Source of the DNA: Puccinellia tenuiflora
Lineage: Eukaryota > Streptophyta > Magnoliopsida > Poales > Poaceae
DNA: 64,000 nt
Reading direction: 5' to 3'
Assembly (NCBI GenBank): GCA_012064385.1
Contig: QRDG01001737.1
Span: 372,001 to 436,000, forward strand
Numbering within the stretch: the first letter of the stretch is position 1; every line of letters begins with the position of its first letter. Under the pieces are notes generated by a model that made no database searches, had not been told where the DNA came from, and was given only the letters and a program-made list of their open reading frames with translations. Below are positions 41,118 to 53,677 of the stretch, in pieces. The position numbers and the translations under genes were made by a program.

Positions 41118-42011
41118 ATGTCTAGTGTTATGCCTGTTACCATGTCCCCTGATGAGCCAATCTTTACTTTTAAACAAGGGGGTGAAGAGAGTTTTAAAGA
41201 AGCATGGGAAAGAATTTTTGACTCCTATAGTCAAACCGAACCTAAGATGACCATGAGTTTGCTGCTTAAAAATTTCTACTTTGGTCTTGTTCTCTGTCAT
41301 AGATATGCTTTAGATTCTATTGTTGGGGGAGATTTCCTTCATTGTGATGGGGATCAAGCTTTTAATGCCATAAAAAAGCTGGTTGCTAGTTCAACTGATA
41401 AATCTGATTCATCTCTTAAAAGCATTTATGCTAGATTAAACACTCTTGAGACAGACATATCTCACCTAAAGGAAGGGTATAATCAGATTCGCGAATATTA
41501 TGACCATGTTCCTGTAAACTTTAAATCATCCATGTGGGTTCCTATAATAAAGGTTGTTATTGGAGATAGGATTTTTCATGCTCATTGTGATACTATGTCT
41601 GAGTTTTGCCTTATGCCTAAAACCATTTATGAGTCTTTGAATCTTTGGGGACTTGCTGAATGTGGAGAAAAGATATTTCTTACCAATAATACCTTCATTT
41701 CACCCATTGGAACAGCTGAAGGAGTGTTTACAAAATTCTTGGGAAGAACGGTGTCCACTGATTACCTTATTATTGAATGTGCAGGAACCGGACAAATTAC
41801 ACTTGGGAGATCTATACTCAAACTTGTTGGAGCAATAATAGACATGGGAAAGGTAATCTTAAGTGCACCACTTCTCCACAAGTTGGACATACATTCCCTA
41901 AACCCAAGAGTAGGCCTAAAGGTAAAAAGAGTAAACATATTTATGAGTTTGATGCTTCTTCTCTTGGAAATACTTGATGTTCACTTTCTGCGCCTAGCTG
42001 AAAGGCGTTAA
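41118..42011 (+). pseudogene. Element E gag fused to a retropepsin-like domain
   Basis: The natural start is likely MSSVMPVTMSPDEP (41118). An N-terminal gag-like part (FKQGGEESFKEAWERIFDSY, LLLKNFYFGLVL, RYALDSIVGGDFL, AFNAIKKLVAS) is followed by a helical linker and then WVPIIKVVIGDRIFHAHCDTMSEF and LMPKTIYESLNLWGL. That part resembles the Athila retropepsin pattern 'HCD.GS..S.LP', but the catalytic D-[ST]-G reads D-T-M here. Most of gag seems deleted, and no pol follows. The tail after about 41860 reads through non-homologous sequence. It may be a dead non-autonomous polyprotein or one that only keeps packaging functions. Confidence 0.68.
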
Positions 42012-45000
42012 AGAAAAGCGCTTATGGGAGACAACCCATCATTTTATTTTCAGTATCTTTTCTTTTATTTGAGTCAAGAAGTTTGTTTACTTCTGTAGCA
42101 ACTTCTTTGTATCTTTATTTTCTTGTAATGTTGTGCCAAGTAAGGTCTCTAGTAGAAAGTTTTTGCTATATTTGGATTTCTGCACAGGAAACAGATTTCT
42201 GTATGTCACCGTTAAATTCGTCATTTATTCCAGAAGCGACGAAATGCTTTGAGATTTTGTGTGCTGAATCTTCATATATGTATGAAACTTTTTGTAGTTC
42301 AGTGATTTTCGATTTGAGCAACTCTAGTGCCTCGAAAAAATTCGTCTTTACAGACTGTTCAGATTTTGACAGATTCTGCCTTTTATTGTGCATTGCTTCC
42401 TTTGCGATGTTTATTTGGATCTTTTTGATTCTTTGAGCATCAGTGGCTGTAGCTAATGTTATAATGCATTAAGGTGTGCTTGTGTCACAGTAGAACTTGT
42501 GAATTTTTGGTTTATGCACTAACCCTCTAATGAGAATTACTTTGAGTTTGATGTGGTGGAAGTTTTCAAGTAAGCAAAAGGGACGATATGATGAGATCAA
42601 GAAGAGTGAAAAGCCTAAGCTTGGGGATGCCCCGGTGGGTCATCCCCAGCAAATTCAAGAAGACTCAAGCATCTAAGCTTGGGGATGCCCAAGGCATCCC
42701 CTTCTTCATCGACAAAACTATCAGGTCGTCTCTAGTGATACTATATTTTTATTCCACTACATCTTATGTATTTTGCTTGGAGCGTCTGTTTTTATTTTGA
42801 GTGTGTGTTTTAGTTTGCTTAATAAGTTGGATCCTAGCATTCTTGTGTGGGAGAGAGACACGCTCCACTTTTTTCATATGAATAATCTTGTGCTTCGCTT
42901 ATATTTGTTGAGTATTCTTAGCTACTGTCTGTTTTCTAGTAAGCTCTCGCTTTTAGCATGTTATCTTGTTTAGAGCTGCTAGTTCTTTGTGTTAAGCTCT
43001 CTTCTGTTTCACTCTTATTTGTTAGAGAGTTGTTTTAGTTGCTTGGTTGATGTGTTAGATTGGAAAATGCTATGCTTGTGATAGTGGTATGAAATAGAGA
43101 AAAGCTGCATAGTCTTGTAGACCATTGTGTAGATAACTTGCTCCTCTTCAATTGTTTTGAGGTATTAAAATAACTAATGGTTAAAATATGTTGGTTGAGA
43201 GACAATTTGCTACCCGCATGGGTAGCTACACACCCATGCGTTATACGGAGATGCAAGCCGTATGTATCCGTTTTAGCTTGTTTTCCTAGTAAAACACGGA
43301 TATTTGGTGTAAAAAACTGGTTTCAGAATTTTCAAAAAAATCTTTTTTGGTCGTCATTTTTAGCTTTTTTTCATAGTTGACTTTTTTGTTGACTTTTGGG
43401 TCAAACTTTACTAAAAAAATCACAGCGGATGGAAAAAAATTCGAAAAAATTTCAAAATACTTTTTAATAATTCTATCAACTCTACTAGTGACATCCCCCT
43501 TGTCTACTTGAGTAATCTCATTTTACCGTTGCATATACGTTTCGGTCAAACTTAGGGTGTGTAGCTACCCATGGGGGAAGCAAGTCTTTTCCGTATGTTG
43601 GTTAATGTTGTTAAGAGCTGATTAGTGAAGATGTGTTAGTAGAGCGTGGAGCCGTACTTTTCTGAACTAAAAACAACTTAAGTCAATAGTGCTTTAGTGT
43701 CGTGATTTCCTCTTAGTTGAAAAGAAGTTTCTAATGGTATAGTTACTGCAACGGTCGGGGAAGCCAACGGGGCACTTGTGTCGCCGCCACGATCCCTCTC
43801 GGGGTGTCTCTAACCATTTGTGAAACTTTGATACTGTTAGTTGTTTGCAATATACGACATGCTATGTGAGTTTTTGGTTTTTGGCACTTCCACCTCCATA
43901 TTTTGCTAGCCTCTTCGGTGCTTTGCATTGCCCTTTTTCACATTGAGATTGGTGCATACTTCGCAAGTACATCCAACCCCGTGGGAGATCTTCATCTTGT
44001 TCTCCTACACATAAGCCAACTATCTTTCTCAAAACAGCCACCATATCTACCTATCACAGCATTTCCATAGCTGTTCCGAGATACATTGCCATGCAACATC
44101 CATCATTTACATTACATGACTTTATGTCATTTTTACTTCATTACCATATAGTATTGCTTGACCATTTGAGTTAGTGTGATGCGTGGTTTTCCACATGTGT
44201 TACATCTTTTCCGCACTACGCTCGGTCTTGCATATCCACCATACACCATGTATTAGTCTTTGAGTTTTGAGTACACCAAAAAGTGTGATGATCATCTTGT
44301 AAAATAGAGTGTTGCCTCTACCTGTGAGCATATTGAAAAGAGTCCAAAGTGGCTAATCAAAAGAGTCCAAAAGAGACCAATGAGAGAAAAATATAAAAGA
44401 GCCACAAAGGCCTCAAAAAGCAAAAAAAAAAAGAAAAAGAAAAAAGAATATAAAATGAGAGAGGGGGCAACACTACTATCCTTTTATTCCACACTTGTGC
44501 TAGTAGCACCTATATCATTGTAGTGAGTTTTCATGCTTCATTAGTATAACTATGTGGGGACCAAACGTTATAGAACTTGGCTTGTATTCCAACGATGAGC
44601 CTCCTCAAGTGAGCTCTAGGTCTTCATGAGCAAGCAAGTTGGATGCACCCCCACTAGTTCCATTGGAGAGCTTCCATTCATATAGCTCTATGTGCATCCG
44701 TTGCATGGCAATCACTACTCCTCATTCAGTGTCTACTACGGGACTTCCTCTTGTCTTGTGGTTACCTCTTCCACTGTTTGAGCCTTTCTTTTTGGCCTTC
44801 CAAACCCCCATTATTATTCTCTTTGCCATAACCTCATGGTGCCAAGCCTTCTTCTTGCTTGTATTAGTTGAGTGGACTACATAACAGTTGATAAGTTAAG
44901 TGGATGGATTAAGGACACTTGACTTGAGCTTGGCTATTTCTATTATTAACTGAATTTGATGCTTTGAAGATTGATTGACATTTTACATTGGAGACACAAT

Positions 45001-45253
45001 TTACTATTCTTCTTTCTAAACCTTATGTATGGTTCCTAGTCTCCAACATGATGATTCATGAAAAGTTCTAGCTTCTTTTAGCTAGCATTTGTTAATCATT
45101 GTTTGCTTAATATCAACTATAGACAATTGTTTTGGATCACCTTATTCACATCATGTGTTTTGCATTACTATGTTGATCTAGATTGTGAGTTTGCATGTCT
45201 CCTAAGAAATTATTTGTTATCGTTCTACCTACTCGAGGACGAGTAGAACTAAG
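42012..45253 (+). other. Non-coding interior of element E
   Basis: No gene supported. It holds a palindromic pair (GCTTGGGGATGCCC facing GGGCATCCCC) at about 42618-42705, a MULE-type MITE (43197-43593), purine-rich simple sequence at about 44395-44470, and ends at the polypurine tract. Such long 3' non-coding stretches with GCTTGGGGATGCC boxes are usual in Triticeae Athila relatives. Confidence 0.7.
43197..43593. mobile_element. MULE-like MITE (397 bp) inside element E
   Basis: Imperfect terminal inverted repeats of about 30 bp (left TTTGCTACCCGCATGGGTAG; right, inverted, CTTGCTTCCCCCATGGGTAG), continuing GCTACACACCC. A 10-bp direct repeat TATGTTGGTT at 43187-43196 and 43594-43603 fits the 9-11-bp duplications of Mutator-like elements. 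The interior is AT-rich and non-coding. Confidence 0.75.
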
Positions 45254-45264
45254 CTTGGGGATGC

Positions 45265-46886
45265 TGATACGTCTCCGACGTATCTATAATTTCTTATGAT
45301 CCATGCTTGTTTTCATACCATTTGCTACATGTTTTGTTTACATCTTATAGCATTTTTATGCATTTTTGGAACTAACATATTAACAAGATGCCCAGTGCCA
45401 GTTCCTGTTTTCTGCTGTTTTTCCGTTTCAGAAAAGTACTTAAGGAAATATTCTCGGAATCAGACGGGACAAAAACCCAGGATCTTATAATTTCGTCACG
45501 CACACGGAGTCCAAAGGGGAGCCGAAGACGCACCAGAGGGCGACCACACCCTAGGGTGGCGCGGCCCACCTGTCTGCCGCGCCACCAGGTGGTGTGTCCC
45601 CCTCGGGCCTCCACCGACGCCGCCCTTTCGCCTATATAATCCTCCCGACGAGAAAACCCTAAGTACCCGATCAAAATTCCAGAAAAACATCCGTCGCCGC
45701 CGCCGTCGTCAACCCTAGTTCGGGAGGGTTCTGAAGCTCTCCCCGGCACCCTGCCGGAGAGGGGAATCATCGCCGGAGGGCTCTACACCACCATGCCCGC
45801 CTCCGGACAGATGTGTGAGTAGTCCATCCCTGGACTACGGGTCCATGCAGTAGCTAGATGGTAGTCTTCTCCTCTTGTGCTATCATGTTTAGATCTTGTG
45901 AGCTGCCTATCATGATCAAGATCATCTTATTGTAATGCTACATGTTGTGTTTGCTGGGATCCGATGAATAGAGAAGTACCTTGTGATGTTGATTATTGAT
46001 ATTATCATGTCTATGTTATTTGTGATCTTGCATGCTTTCCGGTACTTGTAATTGCCTTGATCAAGTAGTTGCTTGTATCTCCAAGAGGGAGTATTTATGC
46101 TAGATAGTGGGTTCGGTCCCTGTGTGCCTTGTCTTGAGTGACAGAAACATATAAGGATGGGGGAGTGCCGTTGCTACTAGGGAGTAAACTTTATGCACAG
46201 TTCTTCATGCAATTGTCTGTTGCTTGCAACTTAATACTGGAGAGATTTTACGGTATGTTATCTCAAAGGTGGACTATTTAGGCATAGGTGTATGCTTGGA
46301 ACAGCTATCTATGTATTTTATCGTAATGCCCAAAGCATCTCATATAGACATCATCATCCTCTATATTATGCAATGTTCATGCATTGTCATGCATTCTCTA
46401 TTCTGTCAATTGCCCAGCTGTAATTTGTTACCCGGCATGTGTAGTATTTTATTTATGGAGAAGACACCACTAGTGAACTGTGGACCCCGGTCTATTCTTT
46501 TACATCTGCAATTAAATCAACTGCTCTACTGCTTTCATTTACTGCAAACAAGCTTCCTTCCACACATACATTTAATCCTTTGTATTCAGCAAGGCCGGTG
46601 AGATTGACAACCTCACTACTTCGTTGGGGCAAAGTAGTTTGATTGTGTTCTGCAGGTTCCACTGTCTCTCCTGCAACAGCTCTTTTTTTGGCACCGTTGT
46701 TGTCAACACGCCAAGCACATTTTCTGGCGCCATTGCAGTTGTGGACAACCTTCTGAAGCATTCCTCACTCCTACTGGTTCGATAACCTTGGTTTCTAACT
46801 GAGGGAAAACTTGCTGCTGTGCTCCTCAAACCTTCCTCTTGGGGTGCCCAACGAAGCGTGATTGATTAACACCTCTCGCGCTATCA
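45265..46886 (+). mobile_element. 3' LTR of element E (1,622 bp)
   Basis: Full-length copy with TGATACGTCTCCGACG start and CTATCA end, TATA-like CTATATAATC near 45632, and PBS-like remnants near 46685-46735 embedded within the repeat. Confidence 0.93.
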
Positions 46887-46891
46887 ATATA

Positions 46892-47086
46892 CCACTCAAT
46901 CCAGACATGCAGGAGTAGGGCTGTTAGCCTCCGGGCAGCCTGAACCTGGGTAAACTCCTTGTATCCCTGCAGTACATGCTTGTATGTAGATCTCGAGCTT
47001 AGACGGATTTCCCCCGGCGGAAGACGTTTCTCAGCCTCGTTCGCGCCCCATACCGAACCTAAAAAGGGGTATCCTTGACACAACAT
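46892..47086 (+). mobile_element. 5' LTR of element F, right piece (U5)
   Basis: Resumes after the E duplication. It contains GCAGGAGTAGGGCTGTTA...CTGAACCTGGGTAA and ends GACACAACA. Then 47087 onward reads TCTGACGCGCCAAGTAGGGG, a PBS-type sequence (TGGCGCGCC-like with G to A). Confidence 0.8.
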
Positions 47087-47168
47087 CTGACGCGCCAAGT
47101 AGGGGGCACAAGCGCTGGATCCATCTTCATCAACTTCGTGATCTTCATCGAGATCTACTTCAAGTTCT

Positions 47169-48920
47169 TTGTCGACCATGCCGCCGAAGAAGAAGCCCGA
47201 CGTCTTGGCATCCAAGCCGGTCTCCCCCATGCGCTCTCAGGTTTCCAGTAAGCGTCGCGCTGCTGCGGCAGACCAAAACTCTCCTCCTCCACCACATCCA
47301 GAGAAGGAGGCACCGGATGGGGCAAGCGGCAACATCCGGAGCGGAGAGGACGGTGGCGTGGAGAAGAGCATCGACGGCAACACCGGCAAGGATCCCACTG
47401 TTGGTGAGAAGAGCGACGGCGTCCACACTGGCAAGGGTCAACTAGGCACCAAGAGCAAGTCCTGCACGCTCCTCTATGTGGACGCGCAGGCTCGTCACAA
47501 TGCCCTCCTCACCGCCAAGGCCCTGATTCAGTTCCCTCCAAGCACTGACAACCCCAAGGTCTACCAGGAATGGCGGAACCGCGTGGAGGAACTCCTCCAC
47601 TTCGCCGACGGCGGTCCCAGGTGTGAGCCCGCTCACGCCCCCACCGTCGATAGTCCCGGAGCCAAGGAAGCAGGGACGCGTGAACCTCGGGACCATTCCC
47701 GGGGTGATCGCCCAGGTGAAGCTATACCTCCGCAAGCGAATCCTTCTGCGGCCAGTTGGGCAAACTGCAACTCCGGTCCGGCAATCTTTGTCGGGCCATC
47801 CTCTACACGCAACCGAGATCTGCGCAACGACCTCAACAACCGTCTTCACGAGGACATGTGCACCCGCATCGAATGCCGCCAAGAACGTCATCGACGGGAG
47901 GATCGGGACGACGACATCGCCGAGGGTTGCCTCGCCCTCTCTCCCGAGTTCTGCCAGGCTTCCTGGCCCAAGAACTTCAAGATCGACGTACTCCACTACA
48001 ATGGCAGCACCAACTTCCATGACTTCCTGCAGCTGTACTCGCTTGCTGTGGCCGTCGCCGGGGCCGACGAGATCATGATGGCCAAGTGGTTCCCATTGGC
48101 TCTGAAGGGAGACACCCAATCGTGGCTTCTCAACCTCCCCAAGTGCTCCATCCGATCGTGGCGGGCACTGAAGGAGGCATTTCTGGGGGCTTTCCAGGGC
48201 AGGTACCAGTGCCGGGGAGTTCCCAGTGACCTGCACGACTTCAAGCGGCTTCCGGGTGAAACTCTCCGCAAGTTCACCCAACGCTTCACCTAGAAGATGA
48301 ACACCATCCCCTGCATCAAGGAGGAGCTGGTGATCCAGTCCTTCCATGCCAACATTCGACACACCCGGATGCGCGAGAAGCTGAGCACTCATCGCATCGA
48401 GACCACCCGTGAGCTCTAGGAGCTCGCGGACCGATGCGCCCGCACACAAGAGGGGGTTAGGGTTCCAGGGGAGCAGGAACTCGAGGACAAGGTCACCCCC
48501 ACCAAGAGCAAGAAGCAGGACCCCGGTCCTGACAAGCGCGTCTTCGTCACCGAGCCTCTTCCCAAGAAGGTCAAGCCGGCATCAACTTCTGAGGGCGAGG
48601 AAGATCCATGGTGCCACGTCCACCCTGACCGCAACCACATACTCAAGGACTGCCTCCAAGTGAACGGCCTCGCCATGTGTGCACGATGTCAAGGTGGCGG
48701 GGTCGGCCCAGGCGCCTGCTACTGCTGCGGACTCCCCGGGAACTACTCCTGGGACTACCCCACAGGTCTCCAAGGCGGTGGCGGCCAGGGGTGGGGACGA
48801 GGCGGAGGTCGCGGAGGCCGTGGTGGACGGTGCGGAGGTCAAGGTGGACGCGGACCAAACAACCCAGAGTTCGCCGGCAATGGGGACGCTCCGGCTCCTC
48901 AAGGTGGCGGCAACGGATAA
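47169..48920 (+). pseudogene. Element F gag
   Basis: Starts MPPKKKPDVLASK. The gag core (MMAKWFPLALKGDTQSWLLN, SWRALKEAFLGAF, LPGETLRKFTQRF) lies at about 48075-48290. Cys/His motifs follow (WCHVHPDRNHILKDC and CYCCGLPGN), then a Gly/Arg-rich tail. In-frame stops at 48291-48293, 48417-48419 and 48918-48920 fall where Gln or similar would be expected, without frameshift. The order and motifs match Tat/gypsy gag, with sequence clearly different from B. Confidence 0.85.
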
Positions 48921-50779
48921 TTCCAAGAGATCAACGGCATCGTAGGGTGCATCCACGAGGGAGCCTCCCTGCCTCCCTCCAACAGCAGTGGCAAGAGACT
49001 CGTCCGGGAGCTGAACGCGGTCGCCTCGGCGCCGCCAAAGCCCCTGGAGTGGTCCAATCAGGTCATCACCTTCGACCCGGAAGATCACCCTGACAGCACT
49101 GCCGGGTTAGGGACACTGCCCCTAATCGTGTCGCCCATCATCCACAACTTCAAGGTCACCAAGATGCTGGTCGACGGAGCCTCCAGCCTTAACCTAGTGA
49201 CGGCAAAGGTCTTGTCCACACTACAAATCCCTTTTTCCCGCCTGCAAGACACTGGCGTGTTCCAAGGCGTAAACGGGAACATCACGCGGCCTCTGGGGAA
49301 GATTACTCTCCCGGTCACTTTCGATGACCCTGAGAACTTCCGCATCGAGGAAATCATCTTTGACATTGCCGACACGCCGCTCCCATACAACGACATACTC
49401 GACCGGCCTACGCTGGCCAAGTTTGTGGCCGTCTCCCACTTTGCCTACAACATGATGAAAATCCCGGCGGCTTGGGGCGTGATCAAGGTCAAGGCCGACA
49501 TCGACGACGCCATCTACTGCGTCCAGAAGCTGAACCAGACGGTGACCATGACGGTGGACACCCGACAAGATGCGCAGGACGCTGGTGCTGACGCACTCTC
49601 CGGGGGCGGAGGGTACCCCGGGGGCTCAGCGCCGACTTCCTCCAAGAGGGCGCCATTCCACGGCGACCCGAACATGACCAAGAAGGTGGTACTCACAAGC
49701 GACGGTTCCCGCACCATCGCCATCGGTGCCCACCTCGCTGACAAATAGGAAAGCGCGCTCGTCGCCTTCCATCGGGAAAATTCTGACATCTTCGCATGGG
49801 AAGCATCAGGTTTACCCGGCGTACCAAGGGAGGTGATCGAGCATGAATTGGCGGTAAACGCGGATGCCCACCCCGTGAAGCAAGTTCTGTGAAAGGAAAG
49901 CAAGGAGAAGTTGGAGTTCATCGTCTCCGAGACCGAGAAGCTACTGGAAGCCGGCGTCATCAAGGTGGTGCCTCATCCCACTTGGGTATCTAACCCTGTG
50001 GTGGTGCCAAAGCCGATGACCTCCAAGCTGCGACTCTGCATCGACTTCACAGACCTGAACAAGGCCTACCCCAAGGACCCATTCCCTCTACCGTGCATCG
50101 ATCAGATCATGGATTACACGGCCGGCTGCGAGTCGTTGTGTTTCCTGGATGCCTTCTCCGGGTATCACCAGATCTTGATGGCGGTTGAGGACCAGGAGAA
50201 GATGGCCTTCATCACCCCCAAGGGCTGCTACTGCTACACCCGGATGCCTTTTGGCCTCTGGAACGCTAGCGCCACCTTCCAGCACGGGATGCAGGCGTGC
50301 CTTGGGCCTCAGCTGGGCCGCAACGTTGAAGCATACATTGACGACATCATGGTCAAGACAAGGTACAAGGACTCACTCGTCCAGGACCTGCACGAGACCT
50401 TCGACAATCTCCGCCGGGTCAACTTCAAGCTCAACCCCGACAGATGCGTGTTCGGGGTCCCATCCGGCAAGCTGTTGGGCACCGGGGGATTGAGGCGAAC
50501 CCCGAAAAAATCAAGGACATCGAACGAATGGAGGCACCCCGACAGGTCAAGGACGTGCAACGCCTCAACGGGTGCATCACCGCACTCGGGCGCTTCATCT
50601 CAAGGCTTGGAGAGCGGGCCTTACCGTTCTTCAAGTTGCTCAAGAAATCGGGCCCCGTGGAATGGACCCCGGAGGCCGAGGAAGTTCTCCAGTCACTCAA
50701 GCGCTACCTCGCCTCACCACCAATCCTCGTGGCCCCAGCAGAGAAGGAGCCTCTGCTTCTGTACATCGCGGCGGGGTGA
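48921..50779 (+). pseudogene. Element F protease and reverse transcriptase, truncated
   Basis: Continues in the gag frame. The protease reads MLVDGASSLNLVTAKVL, aligned with VDGG..LN of this group, then DILDRPTLAKFVAV. TAG at 49746-49748 and TGA at 49890-49892 interrupt before RT. RT shows WVSNPVVVPKPMTSKLRLCID, FLDAFSGYHQ, MPFGLWNASATFQ and EAYIDDIMVKT (catalytic YIDD). A small deletion near 50480 shifts the frame in LLG...GIEANPEKI. The sequence then runs into the RNase H start (LLLYIAAG) and stops being recognisable after about 50800. The rest of pol and the 3' LTR are absent, so F is truncated. Confidence 0.88.
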
Positions 50780-52338
50780 TTGGTGGCCGGAGTTGTCGTC
50801 TGCATCTTCGACCACAGCTCGGCCTCCGCGGTCACCGACGCCACCGCTGCTCGAGGCCTCCCCGCCGTCCGTGAGCACACCGTCCAGCTGCGCCTCGACA
50901 CCCCGAGCCTCCCTGACCCCTTCCCCTTCCCTCTCCATCGCCTCGGCCTCCAGACGACATCGCCGGTGAGTTCGTCGGGCCGGAGACCCCGCTTCCCCTG
51001 TTTTCCTTTTATTTTTTTTCCTGCGCGCGTACCTGTTCAGTTAAATGGGCCGATGATAGGTAGGCCCTGTCTGTCAGGATTTTAAACATTACCGAACCGT
51101 TTTCTTTTTTTATTTTCTCTATTTTTTTGAAAAGGGCAGATTCTAGGGTTATTTTTGAAAGGCTATAACTTTCTCAAAAATAATCAGAAAAATTTGAATC
51201 TTTTCCATTAGCTTTATTTTAAAATTCTCTATCTAATGCCACTGGTTTCAAATATTTTAAAGATCATTTTCTTGCTGAACCTTTGGATATCTTGAGAAGA
51301 GTTTTGACCCATGTTTTAAATCTTTTTAAATAGATTCCAACTATCCTATTGAAGGAGAAGTTGATCCCACAACAGAAGGCAAGCCATCAGCCCCCAACCA
51401 TCTGTTTCCAAGTGTTCTGCGCGTCGTGCGGTCAATTGCACAACATGACAATCGCCTTGCCCCGTATTCTGCCCATCGTGCGGTCAATTGCCACTGAACC
51501 GTCACGCCTGGCGGTCAAATTCTTAACAATGGTCTGCACTGTCACGTCCATTCCAAAGTGCAGAAGCACCATCATCCATGACATCAAAACATCTGGACTC
51601 TTTTCATCAACTGCATACCAGTAGCGATGACCCAACCTAGTCAAGTACCTCCTGGATAGGTCCAAATACGCTATAACCCACGTACGGGTCGATCCGCGCA
51701 CTCGACAAGCTGGGTTTCCCAGATTGCATCCGCTACAACGAACCTCTGTATGCCACGTTTACAACGTGAAGGTAAGACCCGTAGATCCGTTCAACCGGCC
51801 TGGGAGCCGCATCAGCTGCGCCTACCTAGTAAAATTCCCGTACCTATAGTATGAATAAAATCCCGACGGACGCGTTGGGTACCACACAAAATGCGAGAGT
51901 ATGATTCAGTAAGGCCTACACTGCTGAACATAGCGTCTTCTCATTGGGTGCTACTCAAAATGGTTATTCCCGTGAAATAGTTTCGGTAGATGTTTATTTT
52001 TTTAAATATTTCCATTTATGGTTATTTTTGTCCATTTTCCTCGCATTGCGGGTTATTTCTGCCAACTTTACTGGACTCAACGCACTGAAAGCTGGTCTAG
52101 AGGTGCTGCGAGTGGCTGCAAAATTTGCACTACGAGAATCTGTAGATCATTGGAAGCGCGGTGGTGAGAAAACTCGTTTGGTTCAGACTCTGCTTTTTAA
52201 ACACAAAAGTTGGCTCTAGAACCTCACCTAACCAGAGTCTTATAATCGCACGTTGCAATTTTGTGCAAATTCATAAAATCGAAAAATACCGTAGGGGGTT
52301 TCCCATGGGTTGCAATGTCCACCTGTCATACGCCGGTA
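50780..52338. other. Unassigned DNA downstream of truncated element F
   Basis: 50810-51000 is GC-rich and exon-like (Pro/Ser-rich in any frame), with a GGTGAGT-type donor near 50965, then T-rich DNA. I see no recognisable domain. CGTGCGGTCAATTGC occurs twice (about 51424 and 51478). The remainder is unique-looking AT-rich sequence. Confidence 0.4.
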
Positions 52339-52705
52339 GGAAATAAGTCCTGGACGACGAATTCCTGCCGGGATTTAGCCAGTATATGTGTGCAAGCTCT
52401 CCGAGGGATTACTACAGTGATCCTCGTTGAATAGGAACCAGAAGGATGTTCGTGGGATCGGTACGTGGGAGGGGGATCGTAAAATGGTCGTGATTAGGCT
52501 AACTTGTGGGAATCTTTCTCAGGCTACGCCGACATCTTCATCAACGCATCTTTATGCTACATTGCGTTGGTATGAGTATGGTTATCTAGATCAATCCTTT
52601 ACGATGTTTGTAACTTCATAGTTAGATCTTGGCATGTTGCATGTAAGGCGAAATTTTTAATTTCCCTCATGTAACCCAACAGTGGTATCAGAGCGATCTA
52701 TGAGT
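52339..52705 (+). mobile_element. Copia-type LTR 3' end with tRNA-Met primer-binding site
   Basis: CATGTAACCCAACA ends at about 52680 and is followed by GTGGTATCAGAGCGATC, the complement of initiator tRNA-Met used by most plant Copia elements. The 5' limit of the LTR is not clear, and no Copia coding sequence follows, so this is a relic. The start is approximate. Confidence 0.6.
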
Positions 52706-53484
52706 AGGTACATGTACAATCTAGAGCATAGGAGATATGTGGGCATCTTTATACAAGAGTTGTATGGAGTAGTAGATCAGATACCATTCAAAAAAAGTAG
52801 ATCAAATCTTGTTACTTGATTGTTCATGTTCGCTTCCCATGAACCTGTAAATATGTGATCCCAACGACATAGTCGAGACTTTGTTACAAACTTCTGGCTA
52901 TCTACGGACCTTCTATGCTGGACCTTCTATGCTGCTCCTGAGTATGCTGGTTGTTCGTCCAAAGATGTGTTTCAGTAACTTTGGGTATTGCTACATTGGG
53001 AAAGATCGAAAGTGCGAGCAAATGGGCCAGTTATGAAGGAGTTTAGATTGGATCTCGAGATTTGACAACGAGTCTCACGTTTCATTCACCCCACAAAGTT
53101 AATCTGACAACATGATTCATGATTAAAAAAAGTGTTCACTTCATTTTGGAAAAAGAAAAAATGAAGGAAAAGAAAAATAAGCGAAAAGAAAAATAAATAA
53201 ATCAGAAAATAAAAAAGGAAAGAAGAGACAAAAAATAAAAAATAAAGAGAAATAAAAATAAAATAAAGCAAAAACAAAAAGCACAGTAAGAGAAAATGAA
53301 AACGAAAAAAACAACAGCTCAAAATTGGCCGGTCCGTCTCAAAGATTAGATTTGTACGGGCGAGGCTGTACTTCAACTCGCTAGTAGCTAGAAATACTGG
53401 ATTGCTGATAACCACGCACAGGGTATGGGTTTTTTTGGCTGGCCCAAGCCATCGTGACCAGCGTGTTCGGCAGGTCGGGTACCC
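52706..53484. other. Non-coding stretch with A-rich low-complexity tract
   Basis: 53120-53320 is GA/A-rich simple sequence (AAAGAAAAATAAATAAATC style). A short direct duplication GGACCTTCTATGCT lies near 52908-52935. No gene. Confidence 0.6.
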
Positions 53485-53505
53485 TTAAGACAAGGATTAA
53501 GTATA

Positions 53506-53677
53506 CTCCCTCCGTTCCAAAATATAAGATGTTTTAAATGTTTCACATGTTGTCTAGATTCGAACTAAAAGAATGGAAAGTGGGTGAACACATACACTAA
53601 AACATGTCTAGATACATGTGGTACAAATACGAATGTGGAAAAGGCCTAAAACATCTTATATTATGGAACGGAGGGAG
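53506..53677. mobile_element. Stowaway MITE (172 bp) in the Pack-MULE left repeat
   Basis: CTCCCTCCGTTCCAAAATATAAG at the left and CTTATATTATGGAACGGAGGGAG at the right form the terminal inverted repeats. TA duplications lie at 53504-53505 and 53678-53679. Removing it would restore the match between the two MULE ends. Confidence 0.93.

Larger units (their letters stand above)
39428..46886 (+). mobile_element. Athila-like non-autonomous LTR retrotransposon (element E, 7,459 bp)
   Basis: LTRs at 39428-40804 and 45265-46886 share TGATACGTCT(T/C)CGACGTATC starts and CTATCA ends. Target duplication ATATA lies at 39423-39427 and 46887-46891. The primer-binding site is TGGCGCCGTTGCCGGGGA (tRNA-Asp type) and the polypurine tract is CTTGGGGATGC (45254-45264). 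The interior encodes only a gag plus protease-like frame; no RT, RNase H or integrase is recognisable. LTRs differ at about 16 sites over the shared 1.37 kb, plus a 245-bp deletion in the left LTR. Confidence 0.93.

Noticed and set aside
52680..52700. TGGTATCAGAGC as a tRNA gene
   Set aside because: Only the complement of the tRNA 3' end is present, directly after an LTR-like CAACA end, so it is a primer-binding site. No full tRNA cloverleaf was seen anywhere in the window.
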